Origin: an uncultured Bacilli bacterium
GTDB taxonomy: Bacteria; Bacillota_I; Bacilli_A; RFN20; CAG-826
Reading direction: 5' to 3'
DNA length: 10,766 nucleotides
Assembly (NCBI GenBank): GCA_934168325.1
Contig: CAKPNG010000044.1
Span: 1 to 10,766 of the forward strand
A model generated the notes under the pieces. The model searched no databases and was not told the DNA's origin. It saw nothing but the letters and a program-made list of their open reading frames with translations. Position numbers and translations under genes: made by a program. Positions 1-6,323 of this stretch are shown here, in pieces (the first letter of the stretch is position 1; each line of letters starts with the position of its first letter).

Positions 1-1
1 T

Positions 2-76
2 CCTCTTTTTATTTCTGCAAATTTAATTATAGGGCTCTTTTATTTTTTTATCGACCTACAAATATGAAACGCAAAC
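2..76. repeat. Left arm of 75-bp perfect terminal inverted repeat
   Basis: This stretch is the exact reverse complement of 10692-10766, with no mismatch or indel over 75 bp. Identity stops abruptly at the inner side (77 versus 10691). The outer limit is unknown because the right copy ends with the window. It contains T-rich runs, the motif TCGACCTACAAATATGAAAC and no ORF. The inner edge lies 16 bp before the -35 box of the first gene. No transposase or recombinase is encoded between the arms. It could be a recombination site, a dispersed intergenic repeat or the place where an assembly stopped. Confidence 0.95.
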
Positions 77-92
77 ATATTATTCATTTTAA

Positions 93-122
93 TTGACATT
101 AAAAATAAGTAAGTGCTATATT
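93..122 (+). promoter_or_regulatory. Promoter of the SHOCT membrane protein gene
   Basis: A perfect -35 box TTGACA (93-98) is followed, after an 18-bp spacer, by TATATT (117-122). TG at 114-115 gives an extended -10 element. Transcription should start near 129, just before the AGGGGG ribosome binding site at 132-137. This rules out the earlier in-frame ATG at 93, which would lie inside the promoter. Confidence 0.75.
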
Positions 123-143
123 AATTTTAATAGGGGGAAAATT

Positions 144-644
144 ATGAAAGTTTTCAATATTGTTAAGAAGATAATTCTTATTTTGTCTTTTGTTTTTGGT
201 ATTATTAGTTTTATTTATGGATCAATTACTTTAGATGCTTTTGATCAAACATTTAGTACTTTATTAGTTTCTTTTATTATCTTAGCTTGTGTAGGCTTTT
301 TCTTATTCTTTATGGAAAATAAAATAGCTAGAAGAATTGGTCAAGGAATCGTTACTGGCTATATGGCTATTTTACTTTGGGGTTCTATTACTTATATAGG
401 TAAAAGTGTTGCTCCAATTTTTGGTTTAACTAGTGTTATTTTATATGCTATTTATTTCTTAATTTGTTTAATAGGATATCTTGCTTTAGGTAATGAAGGT
501 GATAATAATCCTAATAATGATATAAGAATTAAAAAGATCTTAGGTTGGAAAGAACTTCAAAATCAAGGAATTATTACTGCTGAAGAATTTGAAGTTAAAA
601 GAGAAGAAATTCTTTACGGTAAAAATAAAAATAATAAGAAATAA
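144..644 (+). CDS. Four-helix membrane protein with C-terminal SHOCT domain
   Basis: This encodes a 166-residue membrane protein of unknown role. I chose the ATG at 144 because AGGGGG lies 6 bp upstream and a sigma-70 promoter covers 93-122. Four hydrophobic segments are visible at about residues 8-28, 38-57, 66-88 and 92-115. They are followed by an acidic, Asn-rich linker (GDNNPNND) and a C-terminal helical motif at about 132-158 (LGWKELQNQGIITAEEFEVK). That motif matches the SHOCT pattern of a hydrophobic helix, then GIIT, then EEFxxKxxxIL. SHOCT domains are common oligomerisation tails of small bacterial proteins. The tail is lysine- and asparagine-rich. Base composition is visibly more AT-rich than in the defence genes. 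The gene is monocistronic, with its own promoter and terminator, and is probably chromosomal background. The membrane and SHOCT calls are solid; the function is unknown. Confidence 0.85.
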   Translation: MKVFNIVKKIILILSFVFGIISFIYGSITLDAFDQTFSTLLVSFIILACVGFFLFFMENKIARRIGQGIVTGYMAILLWGSITYIGKSVAPIFGLTSVILYAIYFLICLIGYLALGNEGDNNPNNDIRIKKILGWKELQNQGIITAEEFEVKREEILYGKNKNNKK

Positions 645-668
645 TCTTAAAATATAAAAGTAATAATA

Positions 669-710
669 AACTAGATACAAATAAAAATATTAGTATCTAG
701 TTTTTATTTT
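669..710 (+). terminator. Rho-independent terminator after the SHOCT gene
   Basis: AACTAGATAC (669-678) pairs perfectly with GTATCTAGTT (693-702) across a 14-nt loop. The hairpin is followed by a T-rich tail. It begins 24 bp after the stop codon of the upstream gene. Confidence 0.85.
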
Positions 711-794
711 ACTTCTTCTATTACTTATATTTTTTATTTTATTCGATTAAATCATGATTTTAGCGAAATTATTTCAGTAATTGAAAAATAAGTG

Positions 795-823
795 TTGCAT
801 ACTAATTTTAATTACCTTATAAT
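795..823 (+). promoter_or_regulatory. Promoter of the tRNA-Pro gene
   Basis: TTGCAT (795-800) and TATAAT (818-823) are separated by exactly 17 bp. The predicted start near 830 leaves a short leader before the mature tRNA at 840. The preceding 711-794 stretch is AT-rich and shows no other feature. Confidence 0.8.
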
Positions 824-839
824 AAATAACGCTTGAGAA

Positions 840-916
840 CGGGGCGTAGCGTAGCTTGGTATCGCGTCAGTTTTGGGAACTGAAGGCCGCTGGTTCAAAT
901 CCAGTCGCCCCGACCA
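840..916 (+). tRNA. tRNA-Pro (anticodon UGG)
   Basis: This is a complete 77-nt cloverleaf with encoded CCA. The acceptor stem CGGGGCG (840-846) pairs with CGCCCCG (906-912). The anticodon stem TCAGT/ACTGA encloses the loop TTTGGGA, giving anticodon TGG at 874-876. The T arm is GCTGG-TTCAAAT-CCAGT, and the CCA end is at 914-916. Confidence 0.97.
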
Positions 917-929
917 TTAAGTAAGTAAT

Positions 930-956
930 AGAATACTATTGTATTCTTTTTTATTT
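930..956 (+). terminator. Terminator-like hairpin between the two tRNA genes
   Basis: AGAATAC (930-936), the TATT loop and GTATTCT (941-947) form a 7-bp stem followed directly by TTTTTATTT. It probably ends the tRNA-Pro transcript. The tRNA-Arg gene then needs read-through or its own promoter. A TATAAA at 965-970 has no good -35 box and lies so close to the tRNA that transcription would begin at its first base. Confidence 0.65.
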
Positions 957-975
957 GAAAGTATTATAAATATGT

Positions 976-1052
976 GCGCCAGTAGCTCAACTGGATAGAG
1001 TGTCTGGCTACGAACCAGGAGGTTGCGGGTTCGACTCCTGCCTGGCGCGCCA
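976..1052 (+). tRNA. tRNA-Arg (anticodon ACG)
   Basis: This is a complete 77-nt cloverleaf with encoded CCA. The acceptor GCGCCAG (976-982) pairs with CTGGCGC (1042-1048), followed by G and CCA (1050-1052). The anticodon stem TCTGG/CCAGG encloses the loop CTACGAA, with anticodon ACG at 1010-1012, normally deaminated to ICG. The T arm contains the GGTTCGACTCC core. Confidence 0.97.
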
Positions 1053-1066
1053 TATTGTATTTATAG

Positions 1067-1098
1067 GGTTGATACTAGTTATCAGCCTTTTATTTTTG
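1067..1098 (+). terminator. Terminator after tRNA-Arg
   Basis: GGTTGATA (1067-1074) pairs with TATCAGCC (1080-1087), including one G-U wobble, around a CTAGT loop. It is followed by TTTTATTTTT. The position, 14 bp after the tRNA CCA end, fits termination of the tRNA transcript. Confidence 0.75.
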
Positions 1099-1155
1099 AA
1101 AAAATGTGCTAAAATGGCCCTATTTAAGGCGTTTTTGCTTATATTTTTGTGTTTT

Positions 1156-1215
1156 GTCATCAGATCTGGCTTTATTCTTAATGAATTTACAGCTAAAATC
1201 TGGTGACTTTTTTAT
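1156..1215 (+). terminator. Orphan terminator-like hairpin in the gene-free stretch
   Basis: GTCATCAGAT (1156-1165) pairs with ATCTGGTGAC (1198-1207), with one wobble, and is followed by TTTTTT at 1208-1213. Inside the large loop, GGCT can pair with AGCT and extend the stem. No protein gene precedes it. The 1053-1386 stretch is gene-free. It holds this hairpin, the tRNA terminator, the 1231-1314 repeats and the promoter of the next operon. A TAAAAT at 1112-1117 could be a weak -10 box for a short untranslated RNA ending here, but its -35 box is poor. Confidence 0.55.
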
Positions 1216-1230
1216 TTTTAAAATAACTGT

Positions 1231-1314
1231 TTACACGATTTATAGCAAGGGTGCTAGCAAATAACACGATTATTGCTAGAGGGGTGCTAGTAATTTAACA
1301 CGATTACTATTTTT
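1231..1314 (+). repeat. Tandem hairpin repeats upstream of the methyltransferase operon
   Basis: ACACGATT occurs three times, at 1233-1240, 1264-1271 and 1298-1305, with spacings of 31 and 34 bp. The last two are part of a longer repeat: GGGTGCTAG, then C or T, AA, a short variable piece, and TAACACGATTA (1249-1272 and 1282-1306). Each copy can fold with CACGA or CACG in the loop. CTAGCAA plus TAA (1254-1264, one bulged A) pairs with TTATTGCTAG (1270-1279), and TAGTAAT (1288-1294) pairs with ATTACTA (1303-1309), then TTTTT. The regular spacing suggests protein-binding sites or RNA hairpins acting on the downstream operon. Which of these is right is unknown. Confidence 0.7.
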
Positions 1315-1325
1315 GCCTCATTCAG

Positions 1326-1354
1326 TGGACTTTTTAGCAAAAAAGTGTTATAAT
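1326..1354 (+). promoter_or_regulatory. Promoter of the XRE-hsdM-hsdS-DUF262 operon, with spacer dyad
   Basis: TGGACT (1326-1331) and a perfect TATAAT (1349-1354) are separated by 17 bp. A perfect dyad, ACTTTTT (1329-1335), AGCA, AAAAAGT (1340-1346), covers the end of the -35 box and most of the spacer. It would be a natural operator for the small HTH protein encoded directly downstream. Confidence 0.7.
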
Positions 1355-1386
1355 TATCGCATATAAAACAATTGGAGGTATAACTT

Positions 1387-1578
1387 ATGAACTATGCCGA
1401 AGCAATAAAGAAATTAAGAAATAAGATGCTTATGACTCAAACTGAATTTGCAGAAATGTTCGGAGTTTCTTTTGGGACGGTCAATAGATGGGAATCTGGG
1501 AAGTTTGAACCAACTATGAAACTTAAACGAAAGCTTGCTCCATTGTTTGAGAAATATGGAGTTAAAATTGATAACTAA
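1387..1578 (+). CDS. Small Cro/C1-type HTH regulator of the methyltransferase operon
   Basis: This 63-residue protein is almost entirely one XRE-family DNA-binding domain. Residues 17-38 carry the helix-turn-helix, with the typical TQTEFAEMFGVS, GTVNRWESG and EPT pattern. The ATG at 1387 has GGAGGT at 1374-1379, 7 bp upstream. The gene is first in an operon, and the methyltransferase gene starts 15 bp after its stop. Small HTH proteins ahead of modification genes often act as controller proteins that set the timing or level of methyltransferase and partner expression. By analogy this protein probably binds the dyad in its own promoter (1329-1346), perhaps the 1231-1309 repeats as well. The HTH call is firm; the autoregulatory role is inferred from position. 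Confidence 0.88.
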   Translation: MNYAEAIKKLRNKMLMTQTEFAEMFGVSFGTVNRWESGKFEPTMKLKRKLAPLFEKYGVKIDN

Positions 1579-1593
1579 GGAGATAAAATAACT

Positions 1594-3067
1594 ATGGAAT
1601 TAAAAGATATTAAGGCTATAAATCAACGAATCTATGAATTGGATGATAAAATTTCTAGAGAAAGTAAGGTCATCTTTATTTCAACATTAGTATTTATTTT
1701 AACAAAAAATACAGACTTCCAAAATGTTGGAAAGCTTACTGAGTTTGTTAATTTTGCGGATGAAAAAAGTAAACCTGTAGATCAGCTTATAAATCTTGCA
1801 AAAATTGAAATTGAAAAAATAGGGTTAGTTGAAAGCGCGAAGACTGCTGTGCTAGGCTCATTAGACACAATTAGTGGTGCAAACACAAAATTAAATAGTA
1901 ATAAAACAGAATTAAAAAATTTTGTATCTGATTTTATATCAAAATATTTTGTATCGATAAAACCTGAAGATTTATTCTTTGAAACGCTATACATGGAAAT
2001 TGATAAAAAAGCAGGTAAAAGTGATGATGGTATAGTTTTAACTCCAGTATTTGCGGCACAACTGATGGTTGATTTAGCGGAAATCGATTACAAAAAAAGA
2101 TGTAATAGCTGACTTATGTAGTGGTACTGGATTATTCAGTTTGCTTTCATATTCCAAAATGTTGAAAGATATGGACTCTGATTTAAGAAATGGATTGATT
2201 TCTCAAGAAGACTATAAAAAATATCAAAATAGGTTATATAATTCGATTATTGCAAATGATAACGATCCTAAAATGGCAACGTTGTGTTTGGCTAACTTTT
2301 TATTAAAATCATTAAATCATTCTTTACTTTTCTCTGAAGATGTTTTAGATCTACAAAAATCAAATTTTAAAGTAGATGATGTGAGAATACAACCTACAAA
2401 GGCAATTTTAAATCCGCCATACGAGGATAAACTAAAACCTCTTGATATTGTTGAAAAAAATATACAATTGGTAAAAGAAAGTGGACAAACTGGTCACAAA
2501 GTTGTAGTCATTATACCTCCTCAAAAATTTGGACAAAAGAAAGATATTTTTTCAAAAATTCTAAACGTTGCTACTTTGGTTAGCGTCATTAAAACACAAG
2601 ATGATTTATTCAAAGATAGTGGTAAAGCACAACCTGCTTCCATTTTTGTATTTAATGTTGATAAACCACATCATAAGGACGACGTAATACACTATTACAA
2701 TTTCACTGATACAGGATACGTATATTTAAAAGATAGTGGGTTAGTTGATAAAAATCATACATATGGAGACAAGAAAAAGATTCTTCTTGAGAAAATTAGA
2801 AACGCATCTAATGACTTAAAAGAAGATGAAATAACAAGAAGTTGGGACAATTTTTATGATGTTAATATGGAGTTAGAGATAGCTACAAAGATTGATCCAA
2901 ACAAGATAAAGACAAGTAATGAAGAAGCTGATATTACACTTGAAAATATTACTATTAAGAAAATGCTTAAGGAAAAACAAAAACTCATCAATGACTCAGA
3001 TAACTCATTTATAGATAAAGATGGAACATTTGAAAAATATATCATTGATATTTTAAGTGAGGATTAA
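1594..3067 (+). pseudogene. hsdM: HsdM-like N6-adenine DNA methyltransferase, split by a frameshift
   Basis: Removing one A from the A7 tract at 2092-2098 joins two reading frames (1594-2112, and the frame ending at 3067) into one 490-residue protein. That is the usual size of a type I modification subunit. In the joined protein, residues 1-145 are helical and resemble HsdM N-terminal regions. Residues 146-158 (GIVLTPVFAAQLM) match the TP segment before the catalytic domain. Residues 173-179 (DLCSGTG) are the S-adenosylmethionine-binding motif I, and NPPY at 273-276 is catalytic motif IV of N6-adenine methyltransferases. As written, translation stops at TGA 2110-2112, before motif I, so the N-terminal piece alone is inactive. 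The downstream piece lacks a convincing ribosome binding site and start. The ATG at 1594 has AGGAGAT upstream. The stop lies 2 bp before hsdS, its specificity partner. The interruption could be a sequencing error, a real mutation, phase variation or transcript slippage. Confidence 0.85.
2092..2098 (+). other. A7 homopolymer at the hsdM frameshift
   Basis: Upstream codons run TAC AAA AAA AGA TGT and reach TGA at 2110. With six As the reading becomes TAC AAA AAA GAT GTA and enters motif I (DLCSGTG). The break is therefore at or next to this tract. Restoring the frame needs removal of one base, equivalent to a +1 shift. That is the opposite direction to the well-known -1 ribosomal slip at A AAA AAG. 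Confidence 0.85.
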
Positions 3068-3069
3068 TT

Positions 3070-4341
3070 ATGAAAAATGTTATATGGAAAGCTTATAAAT
3101 TAGGCGATTTGTTTGAACTTACATCTAGTGGAACTATTGCATTAAAAAACTATACCTTATTTGATGATTACAATGAAAAAAGAGTTGAAGTTGTCACGAG
3201 TTCAAAAGATAACAATAATCAGTTTTTAGATTTGGATGATTTACCTAAAAATATCCCAGTTTTTTCAAATGCGCTCACAATTAATAGAAATGGAAGCATA
3301 GGATACTGCTTTTATCACAATGACAAGTTTATAATTCCGACAGGCGATAGCTATGCGCTTACTTGTCTTAACGAAAGATTTAAAAAATATGCGGATGAAT
3401 CATCATATTATTTTCTTTCAATATTGATCACTCATATTTTTACGAGTGATGTATTTGGTTGGTCTTATAAAGTAAATGACGAGCGATTTACAAGAGAAAT
3501 CATCATGCTCCCATGCTTAGAAGTTGCTGAAGGCGAGGATTACATCTGGGAAGAAAATGGTAAACATTACACTTTGGCTGTTGAGTATATAAAGAAATTG
3601 ATGGATCAAGCAAAAGAATTGCGTGAGCAAAAAACCATCAGACTGTATGAGGCCGAGAGGGCGAAGTATGAGGCCGAGAGGGCGAAGTATGAGGCCGAGA
3701 GGGCGAAGTATGAGGCTGGATATGAAAGAGAGAAGAGTCTTTTAGTGTGGAAAGGTTTTAAATTGGGAGAGTTGTTTGATTTTTCTGGTAATCATATAAT
3801 AAAAAGCCAAATTAAAAATCTTACCGTCTACGATGAATATGAACCAGGTACGGTTGGAAATGTAACTGCTTCAAAGGAAAATAACGGAATTGTCGGTTAT
3901 ATAACAGAAACTGACGAAATAATGGCAAAAAAGAAAAAACATATTTTAACTATAGCATCAGATGCCGCCTATGCAGGTATTTGTTATTACCAAAAGGATT
4001 ATGTGGTTTCTACTGGACATAATAAAATGATTGATTTGGCAATTCCAGAAATGAAGAAGCTATTTGAAAAAGAAGAACTTCTTTATTCATTTATGGCTAA
4101 GATGCTAACAAAGATTTTCTGCAAAACATTTTATGGATTTAGCAAATCGATTACAGAAGATGATTTTTATAAAAATTTCATCATGCTCCCATGCTTAGAA
4201 GTTGCTGAAGGCGAGGATTACATCTGGGAAGAAAATGGTAAACATTACACTTTGGCTGTTGAGTATATTTCTTATATTTATTTATCTGGTAGGGTTAATA
4301 AAAATCAAAAGCTGATTGATACATATTCATATCAGTATTAA
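3070..4341 (+). CDS. hsdS: Type I specificity subunit HsdS with two target-recognition domains
   Basis: This 423-residue protein would direct the methyltransferase to a bipartite DNA sequence. It is built as two homologous halves. WKAYKLGDLF (6-15) opens TRD1 and WKGFKLGELF (227-236) opens TRD2. Each TRD ends in the same 31-residue block beginning IIMLPCLEV or FIMLPCLEV (about 144-174 and 370-400). The central linker (about 175-226) is a charged helix containing three copies of YEAERAK, a coiled-coil heptad. In type I S subunits such a linker sets the distance between the two half-sites. Length and layout are normal for HsdS, which usually has about 400 residues. The ATG at 3070 follows the hsdM stop by 2 bp with GTGAGGA upstream, so translation is probably coupled. 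No silent hsdS copy or invertase is seen in the window. The target sequence cannot be predicted. Confidence 0.92.
   Translation: MKNVIWKAYKLGDLFELTSSGTIALKNYTLFDDYNEKRVEVVTSSKDNNNQFLDLDDLPKNIPVFSNALTINRNGSIGYCFYHNDKFIIPTGDSYALTCLNERFKKYADESSYYFLSILITHIFTSDVFGWSYKVNDERFTREIIMLPCLEVAEGEDYIWEENGKHYTLAVEYIKKLMDQAKELREQKTIRLYEAERAKYEAERAKYEAERAKYEAGYEREKSLLVWKGFKLGELFDFSGNHIIKSQIKNLTVYDEYEPGTVGNVTASKENNGIVGYITETDEIMAKKKKHILTIASDAAYAGICYYQKDYVVSTGHNKMIDLAIPEMKKLFEKEELLYSFMAKMLTKIFCKTFYGFSKSITEDDFYKNFIMLPCLEVAEGEDYIWEENGKHYTLAVEYISYIYLSGRVNKNQKLIDTYSYQY
3500..3590 (+). repeat. 91-bp perfect direct repeat in hsdS, copy 1
   Basis: This is identical over 91 bp to 4178-4268. It encodes the block ending TRD1. 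The two copies are 678 bp apart start to start, exactly 226 codons, so recombination between them would delete the linker and TRD2 region in frame. Confidence 0.95.
3646..3716 (+). repeat. Three perfect 21-bp tandem repeats plus a partial copy in hsdS
   Basis: The unit TATGAGGCCGAGAGGGCGAA plus G occurs at 3646-3666, 3667-3687 and 3688-3708, followed by an 8-bp partial copy. Each unit encodes the heptad YEAERAK. The units are identical even at silent positions and about 62% GC in an AT-rich gene. This points to recent expansion and a capacity to gain or lose units in frame. Confidence 0.95.
4178..4268 (+). repeat. 91-bp perfect direct repeat in hsdS, copy 2
   Basis: This is identical to 3500-3590 and encodes the block that closes TRD2. 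After the repeat, the two copies diverge into different helices: a heptad linker after copy 1, and the C-terminal tail ending LIDTYSYQY after copy 2. Confidence 0.95.
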
Positions 4342-4352
4342 GGAGGAACGTC

Positions 4353-6272
4353 ATGGATCACAATTTTTGGAATTTTCAAACAATATTAAATAAATATAAA
4401 GTTATCAACGTTCCCTACTATCAAAGAGAATATGTATGGGGAGTTAAAAATGATGGAAGGAACTTATATAAGTTTATTGACGACATTTTTACTCAATATA
4501 AAGAAACTCCAGAAGGTAATTATTTTATAGGGACTTTAGCTTTTTGCAGTGACGAATTAAATGATGTCATTGATGGACAACAACGTTTGACTAGTTTGAT
4601 TCTTATTTTAACAAAATTAGCTCAATTAAAATGTTCAAAAACAATAAAGGAAAAGCATAAAAAAATACTATTTCCTAACAACGACAATCAATTTGTTATC
4701 CAAGAAGAAAACTATTTAACCGAAGAATTGAAGTGTTTTTTAGGTTATCCTAATCATTTTGATACACAAGGAAAAACAGCTGGAATAAGCAAAACAATTG
4801 ATAGAATCACAAGTCAAATTAATAATGCGTGGAGTGGAAAAACAGAATCTTGGTATGATGGATTGTATAATTTTATTTTGAATAAGGTTATGTTTATTTC
4901 ACTTGAATATACTAACATTGGTGATTCGTTAAAATATTTTTTAAATATTAACTCGTTAAGTATTCCATTAACGCAAAGTGATATATTTTATTCAATCTTT
5001 TCGCAGGCTCTTAGAATATCTAAAAGTACAGACTCTATTTTTAATATAAAGGAAAAAGTAGCAAAATTAGCTGCTAATAAAGGCTTTGAAAAAGATATTG
5101 ATGAATATAAAAAATCTTATGAAAAAGAAGAAAAGAATATTGATAATGTTATCTATATCTTCTTAAATGCGCTGTATCAAACAGATCCTAATATTTTATC
5201 TCTAAATGAAGCAGGCATTGGAAAATGGATGTCTTTCTACAAAACGGATGTATTTAAAGACGCAATCACAGCTAAGGATTTTGTAGATAAATTTAATCGT
5301 TATTTAAATGACTTGAATTATATATGTGATTACTTTACAAATAAAGTAGGTCTAGATAGTAAATCTTCTATCTATATATCTTGGATTTTACTGCAATATG
5401 AAAATTATTTTGATCTTCTTAAATTTTTAGTAGAGTTATTTAAGACAAGACACAACTATATCGATGGTAAAGCAACTCTTTATGTAACAGGAACAAACAA
5501 CATCGATAATATTAAACTTGAAGAAATTGCAACCAGACTTAATTTGACACTGATTAATAATTATATAAGAAGTAGTAATAAAAGAATGGATGGGTTCATC
5601 ACAAATATTAAATTAAATTCAAGTGGAAATTATGTTTTAAGCTTGAATGACATTTTAGATAACATTGATTTTGATTCTATTTTTAATCTTAACTACAATG
5701 ACCATAAAGAAAAAGGCAACACAAAGATAAAGGATGAAAGCAGAATAATAAAAGTTATTTTTGCACTTCAAGAATCTTTTCTTAATTATGTAGCATCAGG
5801 TAAAAGTAAGACAATTGGCGAATACTTAAATAATATTTTATCATTAACTGAAAGTTTCTCAATTGAACATTTATATAGTGTAAAAGAATATGAAGACGCT
5901 ACTAGATTAGCTAATTGGAATACAAAGAAAAATAAATTTAAAGATGGAAATGATTTTGATGTAACTAGATTCAATTTTGCTAATTTAAGTTTACTTAATA
6001 AAAGTTTAAATTCGTCTGCTAATGATAGTGAAATATTTGATAAACTTCAAAAATATAAAACAGCAAGAAAAATTAATGGTTGTGAATGGGAATATTTAAT
6101 TCAATCCTTAGTGAAGAACTCCGAATATTATTTGAATACAGAGATTAGCAAGCTTTGTCTTCCTGAAAGAACAATAATAAATATAGATCAAAATACATGG
6201 GAAATTTCACCAAATAACAGGGAATTTAACACAAAGTTGCTTAAATTAGTTGTAGAAGAAATTTCTAAGTGA
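4353..6272 (+). CDS. DUF262 (GmrS/ParB-like) defence protein
   Basis: This 639-residue protein carries the DUF262 signature at its N-terminus. YQREYVW lies at 23-29 and DGQQR at 74-78, followed by LTSL. DUF262 is the domain of GmrS, one half of the GmrSD enzyme that uses nucleotides to cut glucosylated phage DNA. It has a ParB/sulfiredoxin-type fold. I see no DUF1524-type HNH nuclease motif at the C-terminus, so the GmrD-like half appears to be absent or diverged. The remaining ~550 residues are helical and I do not recognise them. The ATG at 4353 has GGAGGA 6 bp upstream and follows the hsdS stop by 11 bp, so the gene is in the hsd operon. DUF262 proteins occur in restriction loci. Here it sits where hsdR is often found, so it may be the effector or a linked type IV-like restriction protein. 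Tandem stops (TGA TAA) end the gene. Confidence 0.85.
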   Translation: MDHNFWNFQTILNKYKVINVPYYQREYVWGVKNDGRNLYKFIDDIFTQYKETPEGNYFIGTLAFCSDELNDVIDGQQRLTSLILILTKLAQLKCSKTIKEKHKKILFPNNDNQFVIQEENYLTEELKCFLGYPNHFDTQGKTAGISKTIDRITSQINNAWSGKTESWYDGLYNFILNKVMFISLEYTNIGDSLKYFLNINSLSIPLTQSDIFYSIFSQALRISKSTDSIFNIKEKVAKLAANKGFEKDIDEYKKSYEKEEKNIDNVIYIFLNALYQTDPNILSLNEAGIGKWMSFYKTDVFKDAITAKDFVDKFNRYLNDLNYICDYFTNKVGLDSKSSIYISWILLQYENYFDLLKFLVELFKTRHNYIDGKATLYVTGTNNIDNIKLEEIATRLNLTLINNYIRSSNKRMDGFITNIKLNSSGNYVLSLNDILDNIDFDSIFNLNYNDHKEKGNTKIKDESRIIKVIFALQESFLNYVASGKSKTIGEYLNNILSLTESFSIEHLYSVKEYEDATRLANWNTKKNKFKDGNDFDVTRFNFANLSLLNKSLNSSANDSEIFDKLQKYKTARKINGCEWEYLIQSLVKNSEYYLNTEISKLCLPERTIINIDQNTWEISPNNREFNTKLLKLVVEEISK

Positions 6273-6273
6273 T

Positions 6274-6323
6274 AAAAGGTGCTCCTTGCTAGCGTAATAA
6301 CTAGTAGGGAGCACCTCTTTTTT
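6274..6323. terminator. Bidirectional terminator between the convergent operons
   Basis: AGGTGCTCCTTGCTAG (6277-6292) pairs with CTAGTAGGGAGCACCT (6301-6316), giving a 16-bp stem with two G-U wobbles around an 8-nt loop. CTTTTTT follows on the + strand, and CTTTTATC follows on the - strand. It fills the 49-bp gap between the DUF262 stop and the helicase stop, so it can end both operons. Confidence 0.92.

Noticed and set aside
1..76. Terminal inverted repeat of a known insertion sequence
   Set aside because: No transposase is encoded between the arms, no target duplication is visible, and 10.6 kb with tRNA genes is not a simple IS.
93..143. Earlier in-frame ATG extending the SHOCT protein by 17 residues
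   Set aside because: It lies in the promoter (TTGACA at 93-98, TATATT at 117-122) and lacks a ribosome binding site, while the ATG at 144 has AGGGGG upstream.
1000..1206. 68-codon open frame on the + strand
   Set aside because: It starts inside tRNA-Arg and runs through its terminator, with no start signal of its own.
1231..1314. CRISPR array
   Set aside because: Only two or three imperfect units with no spacers of regular length and no cas genes; the units are contiguous hairpins.
2092..2099. Classical programmed -1 ribosomal frameshift at an A-rich heptamer
   Set aside because: The downstream methyltransferase frame needs a +1 (or -2) shift, so -1 slippage would not restore it. Transcript slippage losing one A remains possible.
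2141..3067. Independent gene starting at TTG 2141
   Set aside because: No ribosome binding site, and the frame continues upstream into motif I (DLCSGTG), so it is the C-terminal part of the split hsdM.
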